Made by a program: the position numbers and the translations under genes. Below the pieces are notes generated by a model that saw only the letters and a list, made by a program, of their open reading frames with translations, ran no database searches and was not told the origin of the DNA. Of a stretch of DNA of 64,000 nucleotides, positions 28,469 through 38,241 are shown one piece after another. This stretch comes from Clostridium sp. DSM 17811 (GTDB taxonomy: Bacteria; Bacillota; Clostridia; Clostridiales; Clostridiaceae): positions 62,001 through 126,000 of the forward strand of contig NZ_JAHLDU010000009.1 in NCBI RefSeq assembly GCF_018861905.1, written 5' to 3'. Position 1 is the stretch's first letter. Each line of letters opens with the position of its first letter.

Positions 28469-29098
28469 TTACTTAGAAGACAACAACTGCGCTTCACACT
28501 TTTTAATGAAAGATTTGATGTTCTCTTTTTCCTCGGAGATTTTAGTGTCATTCATCTCACCTCTGCCAAGTCTATCACACTCCGATAACAAAGCAATTTC
28601 TTTAATAGATATATCTGCAGCCATTTCTTTAATATTTCCAAATGGTAAGTTTTTTGTTACAAAAAGAGTTTGCATATGCCATCTAACTAAAGCTGTCACC
28701 TGATTAATTAGTGCTTCATTATTTGTAAGTGCACAAAGGAACTCTCTGCTAAGATTCGCACCAACTTTATCATGATCATATGATGTTATCTTTCCTTTTT
28801 TAACTTTTGTAGTAGGTGCTTTCCCTAAATCATGTAATAAAGCAGCCCACATAAAAGCAATAGGATTCTCACTAATTTCTTTTCTCTTTGCAGCATTATC
28901 TATAACTAACATTGTATGTTTCCATACATTTCCTTCAGGATGGTGAACTGGTGATTGTGGAGTCTCAATCAGATTTCTCAATAATGTATACGGATATAGT
29001 GTGTAAATATCTTTATTATTTATAATTTCATCAAAATATAAAGACGGATTTTTATCCTCCATTAGATGTTTTTGAAATTCTTCAAACATTTTAACCAT
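28469..29098 (-). CDS. HD-domain phosphohydrolase-like protein
   Basis: 209 residues with the metal-binding HD signature: His in GNVWKHTMLV, His-Asp in ALLHDLGKAPTT, and a later Asp in DHDKVGANLSREFL. It resembles the HD domain found alone or fused to tRNA nucleotidyltransferases. Substrate unknown; a nucleotide or RNA 3' end is plausible. Cytoplasmic. AAAGGA lies upstream of ATG 29098. A tRNA CCA-adding enzyme gene, itself with an HD domain, lies nearby on the same strand. Confidence 0.85.
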   Translation of the reverse strand: MVKMFEEFQKHLMEDKNPSLYFDEIINNKDIYTLYPYTLLRNLIETPQSPVHHPEGNVWKHTMLVIDNAAKRKEISENPIAFMWAALLHDLGKAPTTKVKKGKITSYDHDKVGANLSREFLCALTNNEALINQVTALVRWHMQTLFVTKNLPFGNIKEMAADISIKEIALLSECDRLGRGEMNDTKISEEKENIKSFIKKCEAQLLSSK

Positions 29099-29152
29099 AC
29101 ACTAATTCCTTTCTGTTTATTATTTTATTTCATAATTTTTTATTGTTATAAC

Positions 29153-29219
29153 AAAAGAGCAAGTTATCTTATCTAAACTATATACTATTTTAGTTTAGAT
29201 AACAAACGCTTGCTCTTTT
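29153..29219. terminator. Strong bidirectional terminator
   Basis: AAAAGAGCAAG / CTTGCTCTTTT enclosing TTATCTAAACTA / TAGTTTAGATAA. It ends transcription of the 58-residue gene on the minus strand. Confidence 0.85.
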
Positions 29220-29239
29220 TATTAATATCACTTTATTAG

Positions 29240-29416
29240 TTATTCTGACTTGTTTCCGCCATACTCACTTTTATTAGTTGTAAAAACACTATCATTGTAT
29301 GCACTTTCCTCAATGGATTGAATAATTTGATTTTTAGAATGCGGATTTTTGGATTTTGTGTCTTTGTTAATATAATTACGGGAATTATCCTTACTAACTT
29401 GTTCACGACTCTTCAT
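29240..29416 (-). CDS. 58-residue hydrophilic protein of unknown function
   Basis: Begins MKSREQVSKDNSRNYINKDT, is rich in Lys, Asn and Ser, and ends NKSEYGGNKSE. No membrane helix and no cysteine. AGGAGGTTCT stands immediately upstream of ATG 29416 and a strong terminator follows the stop, so it looks like a real small gene. I recognise no family. Composition would suit a disordered or spore-core protein, but that is a guess. Confidence 0.65.
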   Translation of the reverse strand: MKSREQVSKDNSRNYINKDTKSKNPHSKNQIIQSIEESAYNDSVFTTNKSEYGGNKSE

Positions 29417-29484
29417 ACAGAACCTCCTAATTACTTATTATTATAGATTTAAAAAACACAAATCATCCCTTATATACTGCGATA

Positions 29485-29715
29485 TTAATGCTCGCTATAC
29501 TTCTTTAATACTTTTTTAAACTCATCACCCTGACCTATTGATTTATATTCTACTTCGCCATTAACTACAACTGACTTATAAGCATATGCCTCATCTGAAT
29601 CTTTAGGTCCAACTATTACATAATCAGTTCCATCCATTTTAATAGCATCAATTAGTTCTAAATCAACTTTTTCTCCATTTTCATTTAGCACAGTAATTAT
29701 TTCATTAGTTTTCAT
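29485..29715 (-). CDS. DUF1292 family protein, second copy
   Basis: 76 residues, MKTNEIITVLNENGEKVDLE, with YVIVGPKDSDEAYAYK, clearly paralogous to the protein at 25.8 kb. ATG 29715 is chosen over 29745 because GAGAAGG precedes it. Function unknown. Confidence 0.83.
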   Translation of the reverse strand: MKTNEIITVLNENGEKVDLELIDAIKMDGTDYVIVGPKDSDEAYAYKSVVVNGEVEYKSIGQGDEFKKVLKKYSEH

Positions 29716-29808
29716 AAACAAACCTTCTCTCATGTAATTAAACATTTATTTCTACGTGCAATCTTATTTTGTTCCTAATTTAATGTTTTATACCATCTAT
29801 TTTTGCGC

Positions 29809-29858
29809 AAAAAAGTATATATTACTCGTATTGCAATACGCGTAATATATACTTTTTT
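29809..29858. repeat. Family B solo palindrome, copy B4 (50 bp)
   Basis: AAAAAAGTATATATTAC, then TCGTATTGCAATACGC, then GTAATATATACTTTTTT: a 50-bp near-perfect palindrome made only of family B end sequences. It sits 6 bp after the cca stop and has U runs both ways, so it can serve as its terminator. Confidence 0.82.
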
Positions 29859-29863
29859 CATTT

Positions 29864-31198
29864 TTATTTTATATACTTATCATAAATTATAGATAAAAGT
29901 TTATCTTTAGTATTAAGCTCCGAATTTTCTAATACTATGTTTAAAAGAAATTTTAGCATAACACCTATTTGAGTTCCTGGCTTAATAGAAAATTCACTCA
30001 TTAAATCTTTACCGTTTACTGCTAGTTCTTTTATAGATAATGGAGCCTTAGATTCTATTATAGCTATAGTTTGTTTCTCCACTTCATTAATTTCATCTAA
30101 TCTAATTTGAGGAAACCGCGACCCTAAAGCATCTGCTCTTTGAAGCGTAAAGAGGTCAAATACTATTTTAGTGCTAACTCTATTAATAAGACGTTTTACA
30201 GAAATCTCTGTTGGCTTTGTAAGTACATTCATATGCTCTTTCACTAAAATTTCAATTTCAGTTATACTCTCATTATCAAATTTAAATCTTCTAAGTATTT
30301 GACCTGCTATTTTAACTCCCTTTCTATCATGGTCATAAAAATGTCCTATCCCACTCACATCAATAGTAAAGCAATCTGGTTTAGCGATATCATGAAGTAA
30401 TCCTGCCATTCTTATGTTAAGAACTGGTGGGCATTTTTCTACAACTACTAATATGTGTGAAAATATATCTTTGTCATGGTGAGGATTTCGCTGATTAAAT
30501 CCTACTGTTAATTGAAGTTCTGGCAATATAATCTGCAATAATTTAGTTTCTTCAAGTAATTTAAAAGCTTTTGTAGTGTTATTAGATACTAACATTTTAC
30601 ATAGTTCATCTCTAATTCTTTCAGTACTTACATTTGATATAAGGTTACAATTCATTTTTATAGCAATCATGGTTTTTTCTTCTATATCAAAATCTAGTGA
30701 AGCTGCAAAACGAATAGCCCTAAGCATTCTTAGAGCATCTTCCTTAAATCTTTTATTAGGTTCTCCTACAGCTCTAATTATTTTGTTTTTCAAATCGGAA
30801 ATACCGTCAAAACAATCTATAAGACCATCTTTCTCGTTGAACGCTAAAGCATTTATAGTAAAATCACGCCTTGCTAAATCTTCTTCTAAATTTGAAACAA
30901 AAGTAACACCACTCGGTCTTCTATTATCTAGATATTCACCATCTATTCTGTAAGTTGTAACCTCGTAGCCCTCTCCATTTACCATAACAGTAATAGTCCC
31001 ATGTTTTAATCCCGTCGGAACAGTCTTATCAAAAATTTTAATTATCTCTTCTGGCAGGGCATTAGTAGTTATATCATAATCCTTAGGAACAGCTTTTCCG
31101 ATTGTAGCATCACGTACACTACCCCCCACTATATAAGATTCATATCCATTATTTTTTAAAGTATCCAAAATTATTTTTACATCATTTGGTATAAACAT
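29864..31198 (-). CDS. cca: CCA tRNA nucleotidyltransferase
   Basis: 444 residues. Class II nucleotidyltransferase head with YIVGGSVRDATIG (GGSVRD) and the catalytic DYDITTNA (about residues 20-55), RRDFTINALAF, the RMLRAIRFAASL neck, then an HD domain (GLLHDIAKPDCF). It adds or repairs the 3' CCA end of tRNAs. ATG 31198 has GGAGG four bases before it; an in-frame ATG at 31222 lies upstream of that site and is rejected. Confidence 0.95.
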   Translation of the reverse strand: MFIPNDVKIILDTLKNNGYESYIVGGSVRDATIGKAVPKDYDITTNALPEEIIKIFDKTVPTGLKHGTITVMVNGEGYEVTTYRIDGEYLDNRRPSGVTFVSNLEEDLARRDFTINALAFNEKDGLIDCFDGISDLKNKIIRAVGEPNKRFKEDALRMLRAIRFAASLDFDIEEKTMIAIKMNCNLISNVSTERIRDELCKMLVSNNTTKAFKLLEETKLLQIILPELQLTVGFNQRNPHHDKDIFSHILVVVEKCPPVLNIRMAGLLHDIAKPDCFTIDVSGIGHFYDHDRKGVKIAGQILRRFKFDNESITEIEILVKEHMNVLTKPTEISVKRLINRVSTKIVFDLFTLQRADALGSRFPQIRLDEINEVEKQTIAIIESKAPLSIKELAVNGKDLMSEFSIKPGTQIGVMLKFLLNIVLENSELNTKDKLLSIIYDKYIK

Positions 31199-31236
31199 AA
31201 GTCCTCCAATATTATTTCCCATTTATTTATTACAAT

Positions 31237-32106
31237 TTAAATATACATTGCTATTGGTATAATCTCAATTACAGGTCCATCAATTACTAGATTGTTTGAA
31301 TCATAATCGTTAATTAAAGTTGTATCTTTTAGAAACCTGTTTTTAAATTCTTTAAAATACTCCTCATTTAAATAATCAAAATAAGTTCCACTAAGCAAAT
31401 CATTGTTATTTATTTCAGTTTTATTTTTATTTGGAATTCTTACCACCTTACCAAGAACAGTAATTTTCGCACCTTCAATATAATCTAAATTATCTGCCAT
31501 ATGTTTTATCTCCAGGGGCACTATAACCTTTGTATTACTATCACCAATATTACTACTAATAAACTTTATACATTTTTCAGTTTTGCAGACTTCCATATCA
31601 TCTTTTAGAATTTTTAAGACTTGCCTTTTAACTTTATGTTCTTGACTTTCATCACCATTTTCTAGTGGCTCCGGTGAAAATGCTAACTGCATTTCCATAA
31701 CTCTAATTATATCTTCTATATATTCTAATACTGGATTTTTATATAATTCGCAAGTGAACTGAACAAAATCAAATTCCTTAATATTTGCCACATCGCTCCC
31801 ACTCGTGATGACCTTTAACATATTTTGCTCATTTAACATATTCTTTAATCTTGACAAAATCGTTATTACAATTGAAACTCTTTCTTCAATTTTCTGAGAT
31901 GTAAATTCATTTAAAAATTGAACATTTAAGTCACCTTCCATTATTTTACCACAGGTAGCTTCATATAATGGTGTATTTGTACTAATCGTTAATAGCTTCC
32001 TTGTACTTTCACTTTTTATTTCAGCAAATTCCTCAATTACAACTGTATATAAATTATTTATCATATCTCCATTAGTATATAAAGGTATTAGTGCTCTGTT
32101 ATCCAT
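31237..32106 (-). CDS. Conserved hypothetical protein (DUF6414-like)
   Basis: 289 residues, no signal peptide or membrane helices. It opens MDNRALIPLYTNGDMINNLY, then LSRLKNMLNEQNMLKVITSG, and a C-terminal half with KITVLGKVVRIPNKNKTEI. The opening and overall plan fit DUF6414, but I place it there from memory only. Function unknown. It ends 38 bp from cca and may be co-transcribed. Confidence 0.6.
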   Translation of the reverse strand: MDNRALIPLYTNGDMINNLYTVVIEEFAEIKSESTRKLLTISTNTPLYEATCGKIMEGDLNVQFLNEFTSQKIEERVSIVITILSRLKNMLNEQNMLKVITSGSDVANIKEFDFVQFTCELYKNPVLEYIEDIIRVMEMQLAFSPEPLENGDESQEHKVKRQVLKILKDDMEVCKTEKCIKFISSNIGDSNTKVIVPLEIKHMADNLDYIEGAKITVLGKVVRIPNKNKTEINNNDLLSGTYFDYLNEEYFKEFKNRFLKDTTLINDYDSNNLVIDGPVIEIIPIAMYI

Positions 32107-32253
32107 ATTTTCATACCCCCATAAGTCATTGTTTTCAACACTGCAAAACTTTCAGTAATGCACTATAAAACAATACTCATAACTATTTTATATTACTTTT
32201 TACAATTTAGAACAATAACTTGTAATGGGATTCTTTATTTACAACTAAGTATA

Positions 32254-33459
32254 CTATTTTTTCTTTAGTAATATTGATTTCATAACTGCAGTTTCGCCAT
32301 ATTTATTGCGCAAACTATCTATAGTTTTATCTATAACTCTTTTCTTTTCATCATTAGTATTATCAAGATCAAAAATTGATATTTGTTTAAAATTATCATC
32401 ACATAAATTATTAAGAGAAACCCCCAGTAATCTTATGGGCTCACCTTTCCATAATTCATCAAAAAGAGTCCTTACTGTTTTTAGTATCTCCTGAGTTACA
32501 TCCGTAGAGCTTTTTAAAGTAGTACTACGTGAATAATCAATGAATTCATTATTTCTTATAGTTACTGAAATAGAATAACAACACTTTTTTATATTTCTTA
32601 ATCTACTAGCCGTGTGTTCAACTAATTCTAGCAATACTATATATGCTTCATTTTTATTTTTAATATCATTTGCCAGGGTTGTTGAATTATTTATTCCTTT
32701 TAACTCCTGCTTATTTGATCTTACCTCTCTATTATCTATGCCATTGGCATACTCCCACATCATTCTACCACTACTTTTAAAATGGTATTTCAAAAATTGA
32801 ACATCGTACTTCGCTAAATCTCCTATAGTAAATATATTTAAATTATTAAGCCTTGGAACACTTCTACGCCCAACCATAAAAAGCTCTCCAACTGGAAGAT
32901 GCCACAATTTTTTTTCTACTTCATTTTTATAAAGCGTATGCACTTTATCCGGTTTTTCAAAATCAGATGCCATTTTTGCTAGTAGCTTAACATCTGACAT
33001 ACCTATATTCACTGTAAACCCTAACTCTTTTTTTATCCTATCTTTAATATCATATGCAAGTCTTAGTGCTGCTTCTTTAGACGTATTATAACTTGTTACA
33101 TCTAAATAACACTCATCTATAGAAAATTTCTCAATAAGTGGTGTATAGTCACCAAATATTTTTCTCATAGCCTTACTACAGCTTTCATATAACATAAAGT
33201 CAGGTGATACAACTACAAGGTTTATACATTTCTTTCTTGCAGTAAATAAGCTCTCCCCCGTTACTATTCCACTCCTTTTAGCTATCATAGATTTTGCAAG
33301 AACTACCCCCCTTCGCGACTGTTCATCTCCACCTATTACAGCAGCGATATCCCTCAGGTCTATCTTTCCTCCTTGCTTTAACTTATCTGTAGCACTCCAA
33401 GAAAGAAATGCCGAATTAACATCTATATGAAATATAAGTTTTTCGTTAAATTTAGTCAT
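32254..33459 (-). CDS. dinB: Y-family DNA polymerase, DinB/Pol IV-like
   Basis: 401 residues. Catalytic motifs are FHIDVNSAFLSW (first Asp) and the Asp-Glu pair of FSIDECYLDVT (about residues 105-110). Helix-hairpin-helix elements (VGRRSVPRLNNLNIFTIGDL) and a little-finger domain follow. It copies damaged DNA with low fidelity. Length is a little above typical Pol IV. The N-terminal DVNSAFLSWSA pattern also occurs in UmuC/YqjW-like members, so a Pol V-like role is not excluded. Monocistronic. Confidence 0.9.
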   Translation of the reverse strand: MTKFNEKLIFHIDVNSAFLSWSATDKLKQGGKIDLRDIAAVIGGDEQSRRGVVLAKSMIAKRSGIVTGESLFTARKKCINLVVVSPDFMLYESCSKAMRKIFGDYTPLIEKFSIDECYLDVTSYNTSKEAALRLAYDIKDRIKKELGFTVNIGMSDVKLLAKMASDFEKPDKVHTLYKNEVEKKLWHLPVGELFMVGRRSVPRLNNLNIFTIGDLAKYDVQFLKYHFKSSGRMMWEYANGIDNREVRSNKQELKGINNSTTLANDIKNKNEAYIVLLELVEHTASRLRNIKKCCYSISVTIRNNEFIDYSRSTTLKSSTDVTQEILKTVRTLFDELWKGEPIRLLGVSLNNLCDDNFKQISIFDLDNTNDEKKRVIDKTIDSLRNKYGETAVMKSILLKKK

Positions 33460-33519
33460 ATAATCTCACCCTTTTTATAAAACTTCTATAAGAGATATTA
33501 TATATATTTTTCATATAAA

Positions 33520-33555
33520 AAAGCAACCTATCCTTAATAAAGAATAGGTTGCTTT
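33520..33555 (-). terminator. Terminator of ptsH-ptsI
   Basis: AAAGCAACCTAT / ATAGGTTGCTTT with TTTTTTATATG following on the minus strand, 22 bp after the ptsI stop. Confidence 0.88.
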
Positions 33556-33576
33556 AGAATAATTAGTTAATATATC

Positions 33577-35286
33577 TTATGCTTTTATATTAGCCTTTAT
33601 ATAATCCTTTATTTCATCTGCATCACCAAATGTAAGTACTGGTTCTGATAGTTTTTCACATTCTTTAAAGCTAGAATTTGTAATAGTTTTACGTGCTCTT
33701 AATATTGAAGCTGCACTCATACTAAATTCATCTAGTCCAAATCCAAGAAGTACAGGAATAAGATTTGCGTCTCCTGCCATCTCACCACACATATTTACCG
33801 TTATTCCGGCTTTATGTCCATTATCTATTACTATTTTAATAAGTCTTAAAACAGCTGGATGATAAAAATCATATAAATATGATATTTTCTCGTTCATTCT
33901 ATCTACTGCCAAAGTATATTGAATCAAATCATTAGTACCAATGCTGAAGAAATCTACTTCTTTAGCTAATACATCTGATATTATTGCAGCAGATGGTATT
34001 TCTATCATGATACCAACTTCAATCTTCTCATCAAAAGTTACTCCCTCAGACTTAAGCTCTTTTGTGCACTCCTCAAGTAATTTCTTAGCTGCTCTAAGCT
34101 CTTGAATATTACATATCATAGGGAACATGATTTTAAGCTTACCGAAGGCAGATGCTCTTACTAAAGCTCTTAATTGAGTTTTAAATATATCTGTTCTATC
34201 AAGGCAAAGTCTTATAGCTCTATATCCTAAGAATGGATTCATTTCCTCGTCCATAGGTAAGTAATCTAATTTTTTATCCCCACCTATATCTAATGTTCTT
34301 ATAATAACAGGTTTTCCATTCATCTTTTCAAGAACTGATTTATATTCTACAAATTGTTCTTCTTCAGTTGGTAGAGCATCGTTTGCCATATATAAAAACT
34401 CAGTTCTAAATAATCCTATAGCTTCTGCTCCATTTTTAAGAACAGCTCCTAAATCTGCTGCTGACCCTATATTTGCAGCTATTTCAACTTTTTTGCCATC
34501 AGTTGTTATAGATGACATTGTCGCATATTTAAGTAATTGATGTTTAGATTCAATAAATTCTTCTCTTTTGATTTTATATTCATTCAAAGTTTTCTCGTCT
34601 GGTTTAATAATAACTAAACCTTCTTCTCCGTCTACGATAATTAAATCACCATCTTTAATTTGATGTATATCACTACCTGCACCCACAACTGCTGGTAATT
34701 CTAAAGAACGTGCAATAATAGATGTATGAGCAGTTCTTCCTCCTATTTCAGTTACAAAAGCTAAAACCTTTTCTTTATCAATCTGCGCCGTATCTGATGG
34801 AGTAAGGTCTCTTGCAACTAATATACATTCATCTTGAATGTCTGCAATAGACGCAACTTTTATTCCCATTAATATATTCATCACTCTTTTACTTACATCC
34901 CTAATATCTACTGCTCTTTCTTTCATATATTCATTATCCATATTTTCAAAAACAGCAGCTGTTTCTGTAGATACGGTTTGTAGTGAGTATTCAGCACTTA
35001 CCATCTCATCATCAATTTTCTTTTGAATAGCACCTATAAATTCTGGATCTTCAAGCATACATAAATGTGCTTCGAATATTTCTGCTTTTTCATTTCCTAA
35101 TTTTTCTTTTACACCTTCAACCATTTTTTCAAGCTCTGAAATTGCTTCTTTCAATGCATTATCAAACCTAGCGACCTCTCCCTTTGAATCGGAAACCTTG
35201 CTTTTCTTTACTTCGACTACTTCATCGCTAATAACTAATGCTTTTCCTATAGCTATTCCAAATGATACACCTACTGCTTTTAACAT
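33577..35286 (-). CDS. ptsI: PTS system enzyme I (PEP-protein phosphotransferase)
   Basis: 569 residues, normal for EI. It takes phosphate from PEP on the His of GGRTAHTSIIARSLELPAVV (about residue 186) and passes it to HPr. PEP-binding signatures are GLFRTEFLYM, DIGGDKKL, EIPSAA and the C-terminal NMCGEMAGD. Located in the cytoplasm and general to all PTS sugars. ptsH lies 54 bp upstream in the same transcript. ATG 35286 has GGAGGGTAAAAT upstream. Confidence 0.96.
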   Translation of the reverse strand: MLKAVGVSFGIAIGKALVISDEVVEVKKSKVSDSKGEVARFDNALKEAISELEKMVEGVKEKLGNEKAEIFEAHLCMLEDPEFIGAIQKKIDDEMVSAEYSLQTVSTETAAVFENMDNEYMKERAVDIRDVSKRVMNILMGIKVASIADIQDECILVARDLTPSDTAQIDKEKVLAFVTEIGGRTAHTSIIARSLELPAVVGAGSDIHQIKDGDLIIVDGEEGLVIIKPDEKTLNEYKIKREEFIESKHQLLKYATMSSITTDGKKVEIAANIGSAADLGAVLKNGAEAIGLFRTEFLYMANDALPTEEEQFVEYKSVLEKMNGKPVIIRTLDIGGDKKLDYLPMDEEMNPFLGYRAIRLCLDRTDIFKTQLRALVRASAFGKLKIMFPMICNIQELRAAKKLLEECTKELKSEGVTFDEKIEVGIMIEIPSAAIISDVLAKEVDFFSIGTNDLIQYTLAVDRMNEKISYLYDFYHPAVLRLIKIVIDNGHKAGITVNMCGEMAGDANLIPVLLGFGLDEFSMSAASILRARKTITNSSFKECEKLSEPVLTFGDADEIKDYIKANIKA

Positions 35287-35340
35287 AATTTTACCCTCCA
35301 GTTATTCCTGTTTTATAATTTCAATTATAATTTTTTTCTA

Positions 35341-35604
35341 CTAATTTGTAAGCCCTTGCTCGATAAGTTTCACCATAGCAACTGCAGCAGCTTCTTCATC
35401 CGCCCCACTTGCTTTTATTATAACTTCATCATCTTTAGCGGCTGCCATACACATTATAGCTACTATACTTTTTGCATTATACTCATTACCATCTTTTACT
35501 ATAAGAACTTCTGATTTAAATTTTGAAGCCTCTTTAACTACTGATAATGCTGGTCTTGCATGTATTCCAGTTTCATTTTTTACCGTCGCCTTCTTTTCTA
35601 TCAT
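35341..35604 (-). CDS. ptsH: Phosphocarrier protein HPr
   Basis: 87 residues. The phosphorylated His is in NETGIHARPAL (about residue 16) and the regulatory Ser in NAKSIVAIMCMAA (about residue 47), the site used by HPr kinase in Firmicutes. AAAGGTGG precedes ATG 35604. It donates phosphate to sugar-specific EIIA proteins and, as HPr-Ser-P, co-activates CcpA. Confidence 0.96.
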   Translation of the reverse strand: MIEKKATVKNETGIHARPALSVVKEASKFKSEVLIVKDGNEYNAKSIVAIMCMAAAKDDEVIIKASGADEEAAAVAMVKLIEQGLTN

Positions 35605-35617
35605 AATGTAACCACCT

Positions 35618-35762
35618 TTAACTTTTTAATTTTATTATCATAATTTCATTGTTTTTATCTACATTTCCTAAAGCAAATTCTACAGATTCCACTTCTGCAT
35701 TTTCAGTAATGATTAAAACACATAAACTACTCTCAGCTTTTGCTTTAATTAATTTCTAACAT
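35618..35762 (-). pseudogene. Frameshifted small gene upstream of ptsH
   Basis: GAAAGG followed by ATG 35762 opens MLEIN and stops. Removing one base joins it to an open frame reading KAKAESSLCVLIITENAEV, then FALGNVDKNNEIMIIKLKS, and ending at 35618, 13 bp before ptsH. About 47 residues in all, with no ATG/GTG/TTG of its own in the downstream frame before Met42. Family not recognised. Either a decayed short gene or a sequencing error in the A/T run. Confidence 0.45.
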
Positions 35763-36250
35763 TTTAGAATTGCCTTTCTATAAGATAAGTAACAATTATT
35801 AATAAATCATTTAAATATTAGTTTGCTCATTGCTACATATTTTAAATACATTTATTATAATCTATTAAAGTAACCAAATCTACAAAAATAGCTTAATAAC
35901 TCTCTTTTTTTATATTTTTAAAATAAAAGACATAAACTAATAAGATGCCTTATTAGCATTTTATTTGGTTCATGCCTGATCTAATCAGCAACATACCTAA
36001 TAATATAAGGATCAAAAGTTTATATGGAGATAATTAAAACCGATTTCAAGTTTTATCTAACCATTTATATATTTTAAAATATATTCTACAATTATTCAAT
36101 AGTTTTTTTAAATATTACTAAAGTTCAGCATATTAGCACTTAATTTGTAATATTTTGTTTGATAAAAATTAACTTTTAAAACTCTTGTATACATTATAAC
36201 ATTACTATATATAATATTGTAAAAATATTAAGAAACTTCTCTAAATAAAT
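35763..36250. other. Intergenic stretch between hcp terminator and ptsH leader
   Basis: Very AT-rich; no gene, repeat family or riboswitch recognised. The promoter for ptsHI should lie toward the right end. Confidence 0.5.
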
Positions 36251-36251
36251 A

Positions 36252-36281
36252 CAAACACCCTAAAACACTTTAGGATGTTTG
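36252..36281 (-). terminator. Terminator of hcp
   Basis: CAAACAcCCTAAA / TTTAGGaTGTTTG with TATTTATTTAG after it on the minus strand. Confidence 0.75.
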
Positions 36282-36290
36282 CTTAAATCT

Positions 36291-37934
36291 TTAAGCCATA
36301 AACATTTTTATATCATCTTCTACATTTCCTATTCCAGCTATTCCAAAATTTTCAACTAATACATTAACAACATTTGGAGATAAGAATGCAGGTAGTGTTG
36401 GTCCTAAATGAATATTTTTAACACCTAAGTGAAGTAATGCTAATAATACTATTACAGCTTTTTGTTCGTACCATGCAATATTATATGTTATTGGTAATTC
36501 ATTTATATCAGATAATCCAAATACTTCTTGCAGTTTCATTGCAATAACTACTAATGAGTATGAATCGTTACATTGCCCAGCATCTAAAACTCTAGGAATT
36601 CCACCAATATCTCCTAGTTCTAATTTGTTATACCTATATTTAGCACAACCTGCAGTTAAAATAACTGTATCTGTTGGTAACTCTTTTGCAAAGTCAGTAT
36701 AATATTCGCGGCCTTTCATACGTCCATCACAACCAGCCATTACGAAGAATCTCTTAATTGCTCCTGTTTTTACAGCATCTACGACTTTATCAGCAAGTGC
36801 TATTACTTGATTATGAGCAAATCCTCCAACTATTTCTCCTCTTTCAATTTCAGTTGGTGCACTACATTTTTTAGCATGCGCGATTATTGCTGAAAAATCT
36901 TTAGCTGCTCCGAAAGCTCCATCAGCTATATGGTTCATTCCGTCGAATCCAGATGCTCCAGTAGTATAAACTCTCTCTTTATAAGAATCTTTTGGAGGAG
37001 TAATACAGTTTGTTGTCATAAGTATTGGTCCATTAAAACTTTCAAATTCTGAATTTTGTTTCCACCATGCATTTCCGTAATTACCTACTAGGTGAGTGTA
37101 TTTTTTGAACGCTGGGTAATAATTTGCTGGCAACATTTCACTATGAGTATATACATCTACGCCAGTGCCCTCTGTTTGTTTTAATAATTCTTCCATATCC
37201 TTTAAATCATGTCCACTAATTAATATTCCTGGGTTATTACGAACTCCGATGTTTACCTTTGTAATTTCTGGGTTACCATAAGTAGTAGTATTTGCGTTAT
37301 CAAGTAATGCCATAGCATCTACTCCATATTTACCACACTCAAGTGTCAATGCTACTAATTCATCAACCGATAAAGTGTCATCAGTAATTTGAGCTAAGCC
37401 TTTTTGCATAAATGCATATAAATCACTATTTTCATATCCTAAGTTGAATGCGTGGTCAGCATAAGCTGCCATTCCTTTGATACCATAAGTCACTAGTTCT
37501 CTTAAAGATCTTATATCTTCGTTTTCTGTTTTAAGAACGGAAGCATCTATAGATTTACTCTCATATTCTGCAGGTGTTCCTGTCCATGTTGCACATTCAG
37601 GTAAGTTAGCATCTATCACTCCACCAGCATTTACAAGTTCAGTTTTAATTGTTTCACGTAATTTTAATGCCTTAGTTATTGCTTCTACAAATCTAGCTTT
37701 ACTAAAATTAGCATTTGTTATAGTCATAAACAAACCAGTTACTACAAATTTGTTTACTTCTTTATTTTCTACTCCGAGTTCTCTTGCTCTTGTAGCATAA
37801 ATTGATATTCCTTTTAAAATGTAGATTAACAAATCCTGCATTTTAGCTACATCATCTGTTTTACCACAAACCCCTTTTATTGTACAGCCTGTACCCTTTG
37901 AAGCTTCTTGACATTGATAACAAAACATACCCAT
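36291..37934 (-). CDS. hcp: Hydroxylamine reductase / hybrid cluster protein
   Basis: 547 residues. The N-terminal Cys motif [20 protein letters not shown] with C-x2-C-x8-C-x5-C spacing is the class found in strict anaerobes. Ligands of the hybrid 4Fe-2O-2S cluster lie in [43 protein letters not shown] and AGQCNDSYS. It reduces hydroxylamine in vitro and works as an NO reductase in nitrosative defence in other bacteria. The start has AGGAGG upstream. A CRP/FNR-type palindrome sits at an ideal activator position before its promoter. Confidence 0.95.
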   Translation of the reverse strand: MGMFCYQCQEASKGTGCTIKGVCGKTDDVAKMQDLLIYILKGISIYATRARELGVENKEVNKFVVTGLFMTITNANFSKARFVEAITKALKLRETIKTELVNAGGVIDANLPECATWTGTPAEYESKSIDASVLKTENEDIRSLRELVTYGIKGMAAYADHAFNLGYENSDLYAFMQKGLAQITDDTLSVDELVALTLECGKYGVDAMALLDNANTTTYGNPEITKVNIGVRNNPGILISGHDLKDMEELLKQTEGTGVDVYTHSEMLPANYYPAFKKYTHLVGNYGNAWWKQNSEFESFNGPILMTTNCITPPKDSYKERVYTTGASGFDGMNHIADGAFGAAKDFSAIIAHAKKCSAPTEIERGEIVGGFAHNQVIALADKVVDAVKTGAIKRFFVMAGCDGRMKGREYYTDFAKELPTDTVILTAGCAKYRYNKLELGDIGGIPRVLDAGQCNDSYSLVVIAMKLQEVFGLSDINELPITYNIAWYEQKAVIVLLALLHLGVKNIHLGPTLPAFLSPNVVNVLVENFGIAGIGNVEDDIKMFMA

Positions 37935-38060
37935 TGTAAATTCCTCCTGTTTTTTTGGATAGACAACAATCTTATATAATCATCTTCCATATATTAAAAT
38001 TTATAATTTGACTATTTAACATCAGCATAAGTAATTTAACCACCCCGCTGAACTACCTTT

Positions 38061-38102
38061 ATTATACTTTGGGATACATTGAAAGTCGGTAACAAATGTT
38101 AC
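38061..38102 (-). promoter_or_regulatory. hcp promoter with HcpR-like (CRP/FNR-type) operator
   Basis: Palindrome GTAACAAATGTTAC (38089-38102) is centred at 38095.5. The minus strand has TATAAT at 38066-38061, centred at 38063.5. The 32-bp distance puts the operator at -41.5, the class II activator position, and the -35 region lacks a good consensus as expected for an activated promoter. HcpR, a CRP/FNR-type regulator of hcp, is the likely protein; its gene is not in this window. Confidence 0.72.
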
Positions 38103-38241
38103 AATAATAAGACTTTATATATATTATTCTTATTCTTCCATCGTTTTTTTTGAATACCTTCATTAATAGTAGATTAATTACATTAAAATTTATTGCATAT
38201 TATGGTATAATTAATTTGTAAAACAATTAGGAGTGGATATT

